Assembly (NCBI RefSeq): GCF_036884655.1
Contig: NC_088355.1
Coordinates: 36,857,001-36,921,000 of the forward strand
Source of the DNA: Musa acuminata AAA Group
Lineage: Eukaryota > Streptophyta > Magnoliopsida > Zingiberales > Musaceae
Reading direction: 5' to 3'
DNA: 64,000 nucleotides
Of this stretch, positions 23,294 through 35,993 are shown piece by piece. Numbering within the stretch: the stretch's first letter is position 1; the number at the start of each line of letters is the position of its first letter. The notes below the pieces were generated by a model. It did not search any database, was not told the origin of the DNA, and saw nothing but the letters and a program-made list of their open reading frames with translations. A program made the position numbers and the translations under genes.

Positions 23294-26200
23294 GGAGAGG
23301 GGGAGAGTAATGGAATGATGGAACGGACGTGGACATGGCACCAGATCGGGTTGGAACACATCCGGCCAACGCAGCTCAATGAGTGAGGGGTACGGAGCAA
23401 CAGCAACTCATCTTGTTTCCCGCCCTGCTGCTTCTGCTGCTGCTGCTGCTGCTAACGAACTCATGACCATGGCCAAAAGGAGATCACAAGCTTCTTCTCT
23501 TAACATCCTCTCTGGATCAAGCAATATCAGACTCCTGTTCTTCGTATGCTGAGAGAAGGAAGAAAGAAGCTTGGTGATGTTGCTTCTGCTCATGGAAGAC
23601 TACTGTGCATGTCTCAACCAACTGCAGAAATCATAGAACAGCAGCAGTTAATCCTTGAAAAGCTAAAATAAACCGAAAAGTTTCGCTCAATCCAGCATCA
23701 AGAATGCACAAAACAAAAATTAATTCTGTCTCTTGAAGATTTCTTCTGAAATCAGATTCATGTGCAGAGGCACACTTGTCATCTACTTTTATATTAACTC
23801 TTAGCTAAACTTCATTCCTCACAATCCAGACTTCATTGATACAACACTCAGACACATGAGCTGAACTTTAAGAGTATTATTAGTGTCATCTTATTCTAGC
23901 TTTCTTCTTGTTCTTCTCTAAGAATCTTACACCAATCAAGGAGGATATATGATGGGCACTTCTTAACATTCTCTTAAACTTCATGGAGCAAGAAAGTTTG
24001 TTGTCTTGCCAATCAAATGCCATAAGCAACAACCAATTACAGACAAGGAAATAACACATTCAAGATCAAAGCTTAAGCTTTCAACCTCCTCTCTCATCTT
24101 CAAATATTCTACATCAGCTGCTGAACTAGCATTTTCAGAGAAATTTTATTAAGCTACAAACAAGTATAAGCTGCAGCTAAGTTGCTAAAGTCGATGATAA
24201 AACCGATATCGAAAAAGAAATATATTTTATTTTTCAATGAGAAAAACTGTAAATTACTTAAATAAGTCTGATACAAATAATCATTCCAACAAGAATGGTT
24301 CATGTCGGATGTGGCAAAGTTTGCCTGCCGATCCGCATCCGTATTTCCTTCACGATAAACATGTTTGAAAGTATACGATGCTAAAGAATGATTGAAACAG
24401 ACACAAAATGTTTGAAAAAGAAATGTTTTTTGATTTCAGGGTGCTGTATATGCATTTGCAATGATGTGAGGTGTTCAATGGTGATCTTCTCATGTTGTCA
24501 AAGGAAATAAAAAGGAAGTTTCTGTGGTACTAAGTGCTGCATGCATGTGCTGCAGTCTTAAACTTGCACACACACACACACATAGAACTGTGCCAACAGA
24601 AAGAAGCATCCAATATAAGTGCTTTTCTATTCTCCTCTCTATCTGGCTCAAGTGCAGAAGCAGAGGCTGCTTTCTTATCATCCACTATTCCCAGCACTCA
24701 CTCTCCTTTTCCTCTCCAAGTGAGGAATCCTATGAATAAGCCCAAAAGCCTATTACTCTTTACCTCCCACACAAAGGAAAAAAGAGTGCTGGGAGCTAAG
24801 TCTCATGTCTTTACCACATTTTCTTTCTTAAAAGGATGCTTAGCAAAGGTGGCCATGGGCTGATAAAGAGAGAGTTCCAGCTTTTGGCCCTGGCTCTTTT
24901 GGTTTCAAGAGCTATGTAGCTCATGGTGTCCCTGTAGGACACTGGATGCATGATGATGGAGTCAAAAGTTAGCATCATCACAGAATATTTGGGCATGCTG
25001 GTGTTCTTTTTAGCATATTGGAAGCAGGACCACTTGCATGCCTGGGAGAGGCTTGGTGTCTCTGCCTTGGGGGCACTGTTCACCATATAGGAATGTGCCC
25101 CATCATTCACTGACCACCCAATCTTCCTTCCCCTACTAACAAACTCAAAAGAGCCTGTCCAATATCCATCTCCTATATCAGGAAGAAGCTGGTTGTCTTA
25201 AATGGAAAACAAATTCTGACTAACTAAAGTATTTCTTTTCGTTTCTTCTCTTTTTTTGCAAGAGAAGAAGGATCTAATGGCACATTGATCCATTTTTGTT
25301 AACGTCTAAAAAATTGGCACACATCTACATGTACTATGAATGCTTATGGGGACCGAAATGAGCTGTAAAGACATCTTGTTATCCAGAAATCTTTGCTCTA
25401 AAATTCTTCTACCTACTTGTCCATTAAATGGATTGAGCTAAAGGTCCTCTGTTCAATCATCAGAAGCCACCATCTAGTTGTGAAACCCATGATCTCCCCT
25501 TTTATTCTGCTTTTCCTCCTTTGGGTTCCTGCCATCATGATATGCAAATGCAAAAGAGACTTTGATGGCTGTGGGGAAGAGAAAGGCCAGTAAAAGTGGT
25601 CATGATACCTATAACCCCATGGTTGGAGAGGAAAAGCACCTCAAACCAATTCCTCTGGAATTGAGAGTTCCATCAGAGGATGAACCTTTAGGCTATCTTT
25701 TTATTAGCTAAAGAATATATTCTAGAACTAAATATTAATTGGTCCATGAGCAACTTTGTTGACAAGGAGAGAACTAACTCATAGTAACATAACACACTTA
25801 ACTGTATGTTAAAAGTCAACAACTAGCTGAAGCAGAGATTGGAATTCATAACAATGCACTTTGTCAATGACAGAGAACATGATATAACTATTTCATCAAG
25901 AAACACATAATTTGGCCTAAACTTGGGCTGATATTTTGCCAAATCTAAGAACAAAACCCACATGGCAGATTTAGCAGGCATAAATAGAGATTTAATGCAT
26001 TAACACCAACAAATATCCAATCAAATATTGCCTTCAATTCAGATACTTGTTATGGTCCAGATAGATCAATAATTTAAACTGAACTCCATACGATAACATA
26101 GTATGTTAACACAGCCTATTACTGGTTTCTTTGAACACAATAAATATCACAGCATGCAAGAACCAAACATAATGATATCGTATTGACTGGTATACATGCT

Positions 26201-28664
26201 AATTACCAGAATTATATAGTACTGTACCACTCAAATAACAAAGAGGGAAGTATTTCTCTGATTCTTATGTGTCATGAGAGTTTAGTTCGATAGAGTTTAC
26301 TGGAGAAATAAAAAAGAAAAGTCAGATATCTGACAGGTCTAAACTAAATTAGATTTGCCGTACAGCATGTAAGTGTGGAAAAATATTTTCCGTAGAAAAA
26401 TATTTTCTTCCTGTCCAATATCTGGTACTAGAAAATATCAATCAAACTATTTCCAATGCCCCAAAATGCCATTTCATGTATGTATCAAATATTTTCACCA
26501 TTGCAAGTGAAACTGAGACTTGTATCAGAATACCTTAATCCACAAAAGGCTTTTTATTCATACTTTTCTTTGTTTTAGCAAACTCATAACAGCTAAAGAA
26601 AAAAGTTCTAATTTTAAGCACATCACCCAAAAGGAAGAGAACAGGAATATGAATTGTAGGGCATGCATCAAATACCGATAGAAGAGGAATTACTTTTCTA
26701 ATTCACTCATAAAGTCAATCTTGTATATGAATGAAACATCTTAGTCTGTAAAACTGGATTTTTCTCTGATACTAAAAGATTATGAGAAATTCTGAATAAT
26801 TGGGAAGAATTTATTAAGATAAGCGATAAGGAGGAGATTTCCTCACATTGGCATTGATCTTGAATGACTGAAAGTTGTCTTATAGATGATCCCTCATATC
26901 TTATAGTATTTTGTCATAGCACAGGTACACCCAAGAATAATTTCCTGAAGCCTGCAACATATGACTGCACATTGATTACACCATTACACCTAAAAAGGAG
27001 GAAAACAGTTGTAGATGTCCAGGACCAAAATCTGTGCTTGTTGCAGCTACTAACACACCAATCTTGTTCAACATTATGAAGTGAACCAGATAAACCCCCG
27101 CATAGAGAATCCTGCAATGAACTTAGAGCACAAAAGCTCTTAGGATTGCATAATGGAGAACAGAAGGCACCAGCAGCATATTTTCACAAACAGAAACAAA
27201 ACTTAATTAGCTGAGAATACAGATTAACTGGAGAATCAAGAAGCATTACTAGTGGTTTATGTACCTCAACACATACAAGGAAAATGAATCTGATGCAAGA
27301 GTGGATGCAAAAACAGCCCCAAATTTTCCTAGATTGGCACAAGCGAAAATTATCAGTCCACTCAACTTGGTTAATTGAGCCATATGAAGGTGTAAATGAA
27401 TTTTCATTTTGTCTAATGCTTTGTGTAACTTGTCTCATAATCAAATTGGTGCCTATGATTCATGAAAACAGACAAAAAAACAAAGAAATACCAAGATGTG
27501 GTAGACCATACAGATCAGTAATTTTGTTTTAGTCCAACCTATTGTTATGAAGTGCACACCCCATGGACCTCCTCTCACAAACTATCAAACAGAGAGTCTG
27601 ACTCCAGGAAGGAATCACTACTCTGGAAGAGGAAGGAATCCATGACTCCTTGTTGCTGTGGGATGGGTTCGGTGACCCTATTTCCAAACAGTAACAGGCT
27701 AATTAGCCTGCTCATTTGTTTGACAACCCTTCTGTTTTGTTCTTTTTATATTCTTTTGACAGAGTTATATTTGAGCACTATTAGCCTACATAAGCATAAA
27801 GTTATACACTTAAGGTATAAGATGTGGCCTCTATTCAATATAATGCACTAGTTTCTCATCATCTTTCTTCTTCTCTTTCTCTCTTCCCCATATTTACATC
27901 TAATTTATAGTGTAGAGTGCTGAGAGTGATCTGAATTGTGAGGAAGAAATACTCTCAGCACCTCTTGGAGATCAAAGTAGAGTTTTAACCAGGTAACATT
28001 CATCTACAGAAGCTCAAACACAAATGATCACATACCGTTCAGGTTATAGCAGACCTTCCTCAGTCACATCTTGGTAGAATTTGCCGAGAATGAAAAGATC
28101 ACCATAAAGGGAATATAGTCATTGTTTCTTTATTCTTTGTGTAGTGTATATATACATAGATACATTTGTCTTAGAGTTGGTAATGATTCTCTTTTGAGAC
28201 AAAGATAAGCTTACTTTAGAGGAAGAAATGAGCATTAACAGACTTTTAGTTGGTACACCTGACTGATGTTTTTTGTAATAGCAGATTGGAGCTCTGTGAG
28301 CAATGCCATGTCCATATCAACAGTGTTCAACTTCAACAATGGTGGCTCTTGCCAGTTTTATGAATGAAAGCAGCAAGTTCGAAGCTTGAAAGGCACATCA
28401 ACCAACCACCACCCTAGTTTTTGCTTCTCTTATTCACCTGAAAGAGTCACTCCCCAAATTTGCATAGCTTTTAGGTCCATTTAGATTCCAAATGAAGCCT
28501 GCTCCCAACCAGCACACCAACCTTGAGATTTAAACTGGCATCAGGTATGTTTTCCACTAACAGCTGAGCTAACAATGCAAGATTAAAGGTGATGAAACCA
28601 CAAAATGAGAGAGGTTGTGCCAGCCAACCCTTCTTATACCCTCACATTGCTTGGCTCTCATGCC
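21894..28664. other. Long gene-poor region between cyclin D and the TBL gene
   Basis: Contains microsatellites: CT then TA near 22452-22490, (AG)n at 23258-23292, CTG/CTT at 23425-23453 and a short CA run near 24568. Short frames such as 23408-23593 and 27284-27532 show no known family. The first few hundred bases are probably cyclin 3' UTR. No gene is supported. Confidence 0.5.
23258..23292. repeat. (AG)n microsatellite
   Basis: AG run with a single T interruption, followed by GGGAG variants. Confidence 0.9.
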
Positions 28665-30061
28665 ATGTTCAACAAGATGGTTCCTGCTCTCTCTCCCTCC
28701 ATACCAAAGCTCCACTACAGCTTGGAGTGGAATGTGATCCAGAAGAAGGTTGGCCCTCTGCTGTGGCTGCTGGTCATCTCCACCATCTTTATCCTCTTCA
28801 TCATGCACTCCTCTTATACTCTCAGTATCAGTGCCAAAGGTGGCCTCAGCCAAAGCCCTCTCATGTCTGCTGCTAACAGCAACGTGATACAACTGGTGCA
28901 GAGCCCCCCTGATTCAGAGCTCCTTTCTCCGAAGGAATTGAAGAGCTCTGTGATATGACAAAGGGCAAGTGGGTGACAGAGCCACGAGCATCGATCTATA
29001 CCAACGTGACATGCCCGACGCTGCCTGACATGAAGAACTGTGGGAAGTATGGGAAGGATCAGAGCTATTTGTATTGGAGATGGCAACCCGATAGTTGTGA
29101 CGTACCGAGGTTTGATCCTGTGACATTCCTGAATCTAGTTAGAGGGAAGAAGATGGCCTTCATTGGTGACTCGCTAGCTCGCAATCAAATGGAATCCCTG
29201 CTGTGTCTCTTGTCTCAGGTAATTCATCTATTAGCTTTATAGGTAGAGAAGCAGAACAAGGTAATAACAGTTCATGCAAACCTGTTGCAGGCAGAGACTT
29301 CCAGGCAAGTCTTCAGGGATTCAGGCGACAAGTACGTGACATGGTACTTCCCCTCGCATGAGTTCACCCTCATGGCCATGTGGACGGAGTACTTTGTGGA
29401 AGCAAGGCCAAGAATCATAAACGGAACAGCTTCATCCTCATTTGAGCTTCACCTCGACAGGGTGCCCATGAACTGGACGGAGAAACTTCCCGGCGTCGAC
29501 TACGCTATCCTCTCCGGCGGCAACTGGTTCTTTCGAGGACTCCACTTGTACCGAGGAGGAGAGATCGTCGGGTGCGTCAACTGCTGGGGCCAAAACCTGA
29601 CCGATTTCGGGGTCGCAGCTGCCATCAGAAGCGTCCTCAGAACAGCCCTCCAGTTCATAGCCACATGCAAGGAGTGCGAGGGGCTCGTCACCTTCTTGCG
29701 GACCTTCACGCCATCACACTTCGAGAATGGCTCCTGGTTCAGCGGAGGACAATGCAACAGGACTCAACCATTGGATGAGAGCCAGATTAGTCTGAGCGAC
29801 ATCACCTGGGAGATAAGGAAGGTTCAGCTGGAGGAGATCGAAAGAGCGAGATGGCAAGAGGGGGAAGTGAACATCAAGTTCGAGGTGTTGGATGTCACCA
29901 AAGCGATGATGCTGAGGGCAGACGCACACCCGGGGAAGCACTGGACGACGAAGACGAAGGGGGGTGTTAACGACTGCTTGCATTGGTGCTTGCCCGGCCC
30001 TGTTGATCTGTGGAGCGATCTATTGCTCGCGACTCTCAAGAAGAATTCTCCATCTCATTAG
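28665..30061 (+). CDS. Trichome-birefringence-like (TBL) polysaccharide O-acetyltransferase, apparent frameshift in exon 1
   Basis: TBL proteins are Golgi type II membrane enzymes that O-acetylate xylan, xyloglucan or mannan. The N-terminal part (ATG at 28665, or 28677) encodes a membrane anchor (PLLWLLVISTIFILFIM) and stem, but its frame stops at 28956. The TBL domain continues one frame over (ELCDMTKGKWVTEP, YLYWRWQPDSCDVPRFDP), with the GDS motif in FIGDSLARNQMESL, to the donor at 29219. Exon 2 (29291-30061) carries VNCWGQN, TFSPSH-like TFTPSHFENG and the C-terminal DxxH motif (DCLHWCLPGP). The frames switch somewhere in 28913-28952, where upstream of 28913 the second frame is closed by TGA. 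So either a base is missing (mutation or assembly error) or a tiny intron exists. It resembles the TBL19-22 group. Confidence 0.8.
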
Positions 30062-30540
30062 TTGCATACTTATATGTATCGTCTTCGCATGAGCATTTTA
30101 TCATATGACTCGTGTGCACTTTTCATTGTGTTAGTGCAGTCTTGAAGGCATGGAAATCTCACCGTACATAGCAATGGATACGAATCTTAAAGGCGCCACG
30201 CGTCCTTTTCTCCTTGAAGCATGCGAGAGATTAATTTCTACTATACAGAGGTCACGGATGACGTTGGAGGAACGGGCGAGATCCGATCCGACTGCCACTG
30301 GTGACGCATCGATTAGGATTCGGATTCGAGTTTGATCCAATTAGGATTAGCTCAAATCGACGACAGGCAGAACGTATATGTAACGGATCGGGTTATAGTA
30401 TTGATCGGGTTATCGGAGGACGAAAGCTTCGTCTCTTTCCCTAGCAGGTAGGTGGTCGAAACGAAAGGCAAGAAATATAAGTGTAACGAACGGCTCCGGT
30501 GAACCCTTTATAGTAAGCTTTCCTGCGAAGAGTGCCTGCA
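30062..30540. other. Intergenic spacer, promoter of the HIG1 gene
   Basis: About 0.5 kb between the TBL stop and the HIG1 leader. The repeated ATCGGGTTA words near 30389-30414 are the only structure seen. Confidence 0.45.
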
Positions 30541-30548
30541 TAGGGTTT
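30541..30548 (+). promoter_or_regulatory. Telo-box (reverse) before the HIG1 ATG
   Basis: TAGGGTTT, about 51 bases upstream of the ATG at 30599, likely in the 5' UTR or next to the start site. Confidence 0.5.
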
Positions 30549-30598
30549 CTATTCGAGATCGAGAGAGACGGGTACGTCATCATTTCCTCACCACCAGA

Positions 30599-32882
30599 AT
30601 GGAGAAGATGGGCGCCGCCGACGCACAGATCGAGGATCTCTTCGTCAGCAAGAAGCCCATCAAGAACCCTCTCGTCCCCATCGGTAAATCGCTCGTTTGT
30701 TTCCTTCCCCCGGTAGTTCCTCTTTTGCGAAAAAGGAATCTAATTTGACTGCCCACGCGAATAACTCGATGGTAAAATTAGATTTTGTCGGTTTTGGTGA
30801 GTTTCCTGTCTCATTTATTTTTCTATTGGAAGATTAAAGAACCTCAAGGACTGGATTTGGGGGAAATTTCTGGTTTTGATTATGGATTCTATGGAGCGGT
30901 GAAGAGTTATTGGTGCATCAATCAAAACGTTAGGGTTCTCCATCACGATGGGTTGAATTGATAAGCTGATGTGTCGGCCTAGTCTTGCATTAGTTTTGGT
31001 TTTATATTTTCTTTTTGGTTCAAAATACCATTATATTGCCAATGTAGTTGTCTTTAATAATGGAGATAGCTGAATAAGGCCCTCTAAGAATATCGTTGGT
31101 CTTCGTATTAGACTGTTTTGTTTAGTAGGCGCAGTTATATGTAATTAATTATGTTGAGATGGGTAGTCAGTTTGTGTTGTACTATGTGCAATAGGTCTTC
31201 TTGGATAACATGTTCCTTATCTTGAATCAGCATGGTAAGTGAAATCTGTGTATCTGGTTGAGCTTTTAAAGAATGTTTCATCTGGTTTACGGTTTATTTG
31301 ATGTCGTGCAATGTTTGCTTCTCATTATTTTATAATTAATGCCACTAGAAGGATAAGTAAAATTAGTTTTCCTTATGGTTATATTAAATTTTACAGAAGT
31401 AGTTTGTTCTTGAATAATATAGCTCGAATGATTTTGAAGTAGTTGTGCAGAAGTTTAGAAATTTTTCACAGCAAGAGTTTACTAGCGCTTGTCATATGGT
31501 CGATAATGGGATGTTCTAGTCTTGAAATTGATTGTTATCATCAGAATCTTTTAGGACATGCATTATACATGTCTTTGACCTATAACCAAAGGCGGAAAAA
31601 AAAAAAAAAAAGTCCAGATGGTTATTTTCATCTCTTTTCTTAACCACCAATTTATTATGGGCCAGGATAAACTAGATCAGGCCACAGCTAGCCAGGTCAT
31701 CTAAGAAGTTGGGACTTTGTCCAATCCATCCAATCCTAGTCTCAAATGCTATCAGGCTGATCCAATCCCTTGATTCTTGTTTTTTGGGTTTTTTTGTATA
31801 TTCTTTAAAGGTTCAACTGGTTGCAGATGCTAATTTGTGAGTAAATTTAATCAAGCAGAAATAAAGTTAGTTTTGGGTGATTTGCACGAGTGATTCTTAT
31901 TTTTAGCTGATCTTTGATTCGGAGGCTTCAAGTTAGGTTGAGGTCTAAATTCTCTCGAACTGTTTTAAACTCTCTTTCTATATATACACAGAGAAGGATG
32001 AGGGAGCAGGAGATGAACTATAATACACATAAAAGCATTTGTGGCCTTGATATTTTCCTTTCAAATTAATGAGGGAATACTTGGATAGGAAATCAGCACC
32101 ATCAAATATAATCTGGTGGTTTTTACAATTTTTTTCCAGTGCATTTATTGGATGACCTGATCCATCGTAAGTATCATTGGTGCGCAGCCAGCTGGGTATC
32201 AATAAGAGTGTTTTGTTGACTATAATGTGTGGCAATATTGTGACATCTTATTTGGATTGAACTAGAATATGTTGTGACTTAAACTGGATGTTTTAGCATA
32301 TGTGAATTAAGTGATACGTTAGATAGCCCTGTCGGGTTCCTTAGTTTGCTTGATGATACACTTTTTCCTGAATGATGGTATGATGATACCAGGAGACGAA
32401 AATTAGTACTGTTTTTCTGAGCAAAGTTTTGGATCAGAAGTACATTCCGTTGGTTTCTTAGACCCTAAGTTTGAACCATTATTAAGTTGTTTAGTCTGCA
32501 TAAAGTATTTCTTGGTGTAATTTTGTCAATGGTTATGCTTGTGATGGCTCCACATGTCAGTTTCTCTGTTGTGGTCGTCTCTACTCCGCTGTAGAAGTTG
32601 AGTTGCCTACTCGTTTCTGCCAACAATAATACATAAACTTTAAATAACATTATTGTTATCATTTTTTCTTTAAATTTAAATTGATTGAAGAAATTTTCAG
32701 GTGCACTTATGACTGCCGGTGTGCTTACGGCAGGTCTAGTTAGCTTCAGGCAAGGAAATTCTCAGCTGGGACAGAAGCTGATGAGGGCACGAGTTGTATT
32801 TCAAGGTGCAACAGTTGCATTGATGGTTGGCAGTGCTTACTACTATGGTGAGACCTTTAGGGGTTCTAAGAACAAAAATTAA
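30599..32882 (+). CDS. HIG1-domain (RCF1/HIGD-like) mitochondrial protein
   Basis: Two exons, 30599-30683 and 32701-32882, separated by a 2.0-kb intron and joined in frame (G|GT glycine), give 88 residues. The HIG1 domain covers about residues 22-80: KNPLVPIGALMTAGVLTAG, the first membrane helix, then SFRQGNSQLGQKLMRARVV and a second helix GATVALMVGSAYYYG. Related HIGD/Rcf1 proteins sit in the mitochondrial inner membrane and support assembly or activity of cytochrome c oxidase and respiratory supercomplexes, often under low oxygen. The size is usual for plant members. The short C-terminus (GSKNKN) is unremarkable. Family assignment is firm; the exact role in plants is inferred. Confidence 0.93.
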
Positions 32883-34246
32883 ATGATATAAAGATGGCTT
32901 GCAGGCATCTTTCATCTATGACTGAGTTTTTATTGGCATCAAAATAATTTATTACACATTTTCTTTCACTTGGGAAAAGAGTGGTAGCTGACCAAATCTT
33001 CTGGAAAATATAGTGGCAATGAAATAATGCGCCAGTACTTTCGTGTTTGTATTATTTACACAATTGTATCAGAATGTATTATGTAATCATGTGATGGATC
33101 CATGTATGACATGAACATTTGGAAACATATTGGTTATAAATGGACACTTTGAGTCAAATATCAGGAATTACCATTGCAAGTAGGATTAAGGATGGATCTC
33201 AAACAAGGATATGAAGATGGAAGCAGGGTAGTCATATTATTTTTAGTTAAATAAGGTTTGGCAAGGGAATTCAATAGATGATAACCATACTGTCATGGCT
33301 GTCATGCAAGACTCTATATTAGGATGAACTTTGAAGAAATTTAGAACTTAGTGATACCTAATGGTAGTTGACCTCAAAAACCAAACTATCAGGAAATCTG
33401 CTTCAATGCAACAGAAAACTGCAGGAATTTAGAAGTGGGAAGAGAATTGTTGTGTGTTTATGGCTTTTTAGACATGTCTCGAAAAGAAAGATTAGACAAA
33501 TGAAGTGGTGACTAAGTGTGACTGACCAAATTGGATCATGCAGCTTCTTCTTCAATGAATGCATCTCTACCACACCTTAGGCATGGTAAACTTTGCTTTT
33601 GTCAAGCTAGGGTTTGAAAGAAGAAGAAGAAGAAGAAGCCCTTAAAAAAATATACACGCTCCTATCAAGCAAACACTTTTCTTCGAAAAATGGAAAAAAT
33701 GAAAGCTGAAGACTTTTTCTGATAAAATCGATCAAAAATATATTTTATATTTTTATAAGTCGTATTTCAATGATAAAAAGGGAATGCAAAAACATCTGTT
33801 AGTGGATAAGTAGTCTATAAATCCAACCCATACAAATCAAGCCATTTCAATGATCAAAGATGGAGGTATATGAATTCCTTTATTACCAAAGCATTTATAT
33901 GAAGATGGATTCTGCAATTTTGCTGCTTCCACATGCATGAAAAGTCTCCAGCTTGAGATCTTCTACAAGATGAGATCCACCGCTATGGAGAAGGGTTAGT
34001 AACAATGGCACACTGTCCATTTCCCAGTCCCTAATTCTTCTGATATATACATCTGTTCAAGTGACAGTTTGGCAGGAAGAGTTGCAGCAGATCAAAGCCA
34101 CAAGTGGGTGTTCGAGGAGCTCCAAGATCATGAGATCAATGCTTTGCTTAGGTGGAGCAACCTTGTTGATGATTCTGTGAGTGTGCCTCCGCCCACATGA
34201 TCTATGCCTCTTCACGGTGCAAGCTTCTTTTTGGTGTGTCGAATTC

Positions 34247-34268
34247 CTCTCTCTCTCTCTCTCTCTCT
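34247..34268. repeat. (CT)n microsatellite
   Basis: CT dinucleotide run of about 22 bases. Confidence 0.93.
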
Positions 34269-34550
34269 TTCTTCCACAAAGCCTTGTGCTAATCCCTTCT
34301 CAGCCATACAGACTATAGCTTTTGATATTGGTTTCAATCTTTTGTCATCATGTTGCGTAGCAAACTTAATAATCCATCATCGAGCATATAGTTCTCACAG
34401 GATGTCCCAATTTAATTCTAATATCTTAATAATTAAAAACATTAATCTAATGTAATAGTTCATGAGTATACCTTTCTGCTCATGACAGTTGATTAAGATG
34501 GAACTGAGAGAAATCGTGACGCCATTTCTGAGTTGTGTCAACCTTTTCTA

Positions 34551-34601
34551 TTCTTCTTCTTCTTTTTCTTCTTCTTCTTCTTCTTCTTCTTCCTCCTCCT
34601 C
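34551..34601. repeat. (CTT)n microsatellite
   Basis: TTC/CTT trinucleotide run with one extra-T interruption, ending in TCC units. Confidence 0.93.
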
Positions 34602-35630
34602 TGTATCTATAGGATGGTCTATCCTTCAAAGTAAATAACCCTTGTCCCACCTTGTTGTTCTTAATTAATTGATACTTGATTGAGAATTGTTCTATCAAGA
34701 AACAACATTGTCACAGTATTGTAATTATGACTCTATATCAATGTATTTTGAACCAGCATAGTGATCTTGACATTTTAAGATTGAGAAAGAGAATGTTCTT
34801 AATGCCCAGATTTTTTATGGCAGGCATATTACTTTTACTACATAAGGGTTGTCTGAGCTCCAAAGTTGGCAGTAATGGATGCTATCCTACATTTGGTAGC
34901 TAGTGCTGGTCCAAAGATGTTAAGCTTTCGGCTGTGGTGATGTTACAGAGAACCAAACCTCTTCTCAGGTCCAAAGCATTCTTCCCTTCATTCTTCTCAT
35001 CAAAACTTTGGGAAAAAACTTAGAACCTGCTGTGCAACAGCCAAGAAAACACATCCTTATCCTCCAAGTATGCATCTTATTATTCAACTGGAATGATGAC
35101 ATTAATTTTCTCCATCTCTCTAATTCCTTTACCCTCAAGACAAGTATGGAATGACATGTTGTCATTGACAAAGTAGCATCATTGCATATGATTTCAATTC
35201 TCTGCCTGTCCTACTTGTATCTTCTAATGGTTCATTTAATATAGACTACTTGAATCTATAATTCCTTGAAATGGTTTGACATTGCCTTTATTATATGCCA
35301 ACAGCTTTGTTTTCTTGGTCTTTCATCCATCTTCTTCCTTCATATAAAATTTGCAGATAGAGCACACAGTAATATATAGTGAGAGAAGTACAAGACAGAC
35401 CTCTTCAAGAAATCTATAGCACATGAAGAATACTCAATAGAGAGAGAAGATGCAATTGACATGAACCAGCTAACTATCCACAAGTCATTCAATCATCAAC
35501 TACACTGAAAACTTTCACATCACCAACGCAACTGAAACAAGTTTTCGTATCATATTACCTTAACTCTACTAGTAAGAAATGCAACAAGACCAAGTGTAAC
35601 ATAGAAGATTCATGTGTGTCCATGCACATC

Positions 35631-35897
35631 TCATGGTAGGCACAACTTGGAAAGAGCCCTCAAGACATGCACTCGCAACCTCAGCTGGAATATGTAGTCG
35701 GCGGTGCGCGAGAAGAGCTGCTCCGGCTGCAACCGCCGGCCGCCGGGCACGAGACCTTGGAGCGTCCTCACCTTTCTCTGCACCGACGCGCGGGAAACGC
35801 TCCGCCCTTTCCTTTGATGTCTCGTGCCGGAGATCCCGTGGCGCTTCGATCCATTCCTACGCCTCTTTGCCTTCTCTAATAGCCATGGCCTCTCCAT
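35631..35897 (-). CDS. UPBEAT1-like atypical bHLH transcription regulator
   Basis: Single-exon 88-residue protein. An N-terminal basic, arginine/lysine-rich stretch (KAKRRRNGSKRHG) is followed by RKVRTLQGLVPGG, a variable loop, then LFSRTADYIFQLRLRVHVLRALSKLC. The pattern LVPGG-loop-TADYI-L-V-VL matches the helix-loop-helix of UPBEAT1 and related small plant bHLH proteins, which lack the usual E-box-contacting glutamate/arginine set and often work by dimerising with other bHLH proteins. UPBEAT1 itself controls peroxidase genes and the switch from root proliferation to elongation. The ATG at 35897 gives a family-typical short protein. A longer in-frame extension to 36068 has no conserved content. 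A TATA box lies about 90 bases upstream. Confidence 0.82.
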   Translation of the reverse strand: MERPWLLEKAKRRRNGSKRHGISGTRHQRKGRSVSRASVQRKVRTLQGLVPGGRRLQPEQLFSRTADYIFQLRLRVHVLRALSKLCLP

Positions 35898-35985
35898 TAG
35901 GAAAAAGACGACGGAGAGCAGCGTGAGGCGGAAGCCGAGATCAATGGAAAGAAGGATGAGACTGCAAACGAGGCGGAGGAGGAGG

Positions 35986-35993
35986 ATATATAG
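35986..35993 (-). promoter_or_regulatory. TATA box of the UPBEAT1-like gene
   Basis: CTATATAT on the minus strand, roughly 90 bases upstream of the ATG at 35897. Confidence 0.6.

Larger units (their letters stand above)
32883..35630. other. Intergenic DNA without recognised gene
   Basis: Includes AAG-rich and CTT-rich microsatellites and a CT run. Open frames at 34204-34455 and 34676-34903 have no known domain. Nothing coding is supported. Confidence 0.45.

Noticed and set aside
23408..23593. 61-codon minus-strand frame as a small peptide gene
   Set aside because: No signal peptide and no CLE, DVL or other peptide motif; the alanine run comes from a CTG microsatellite.
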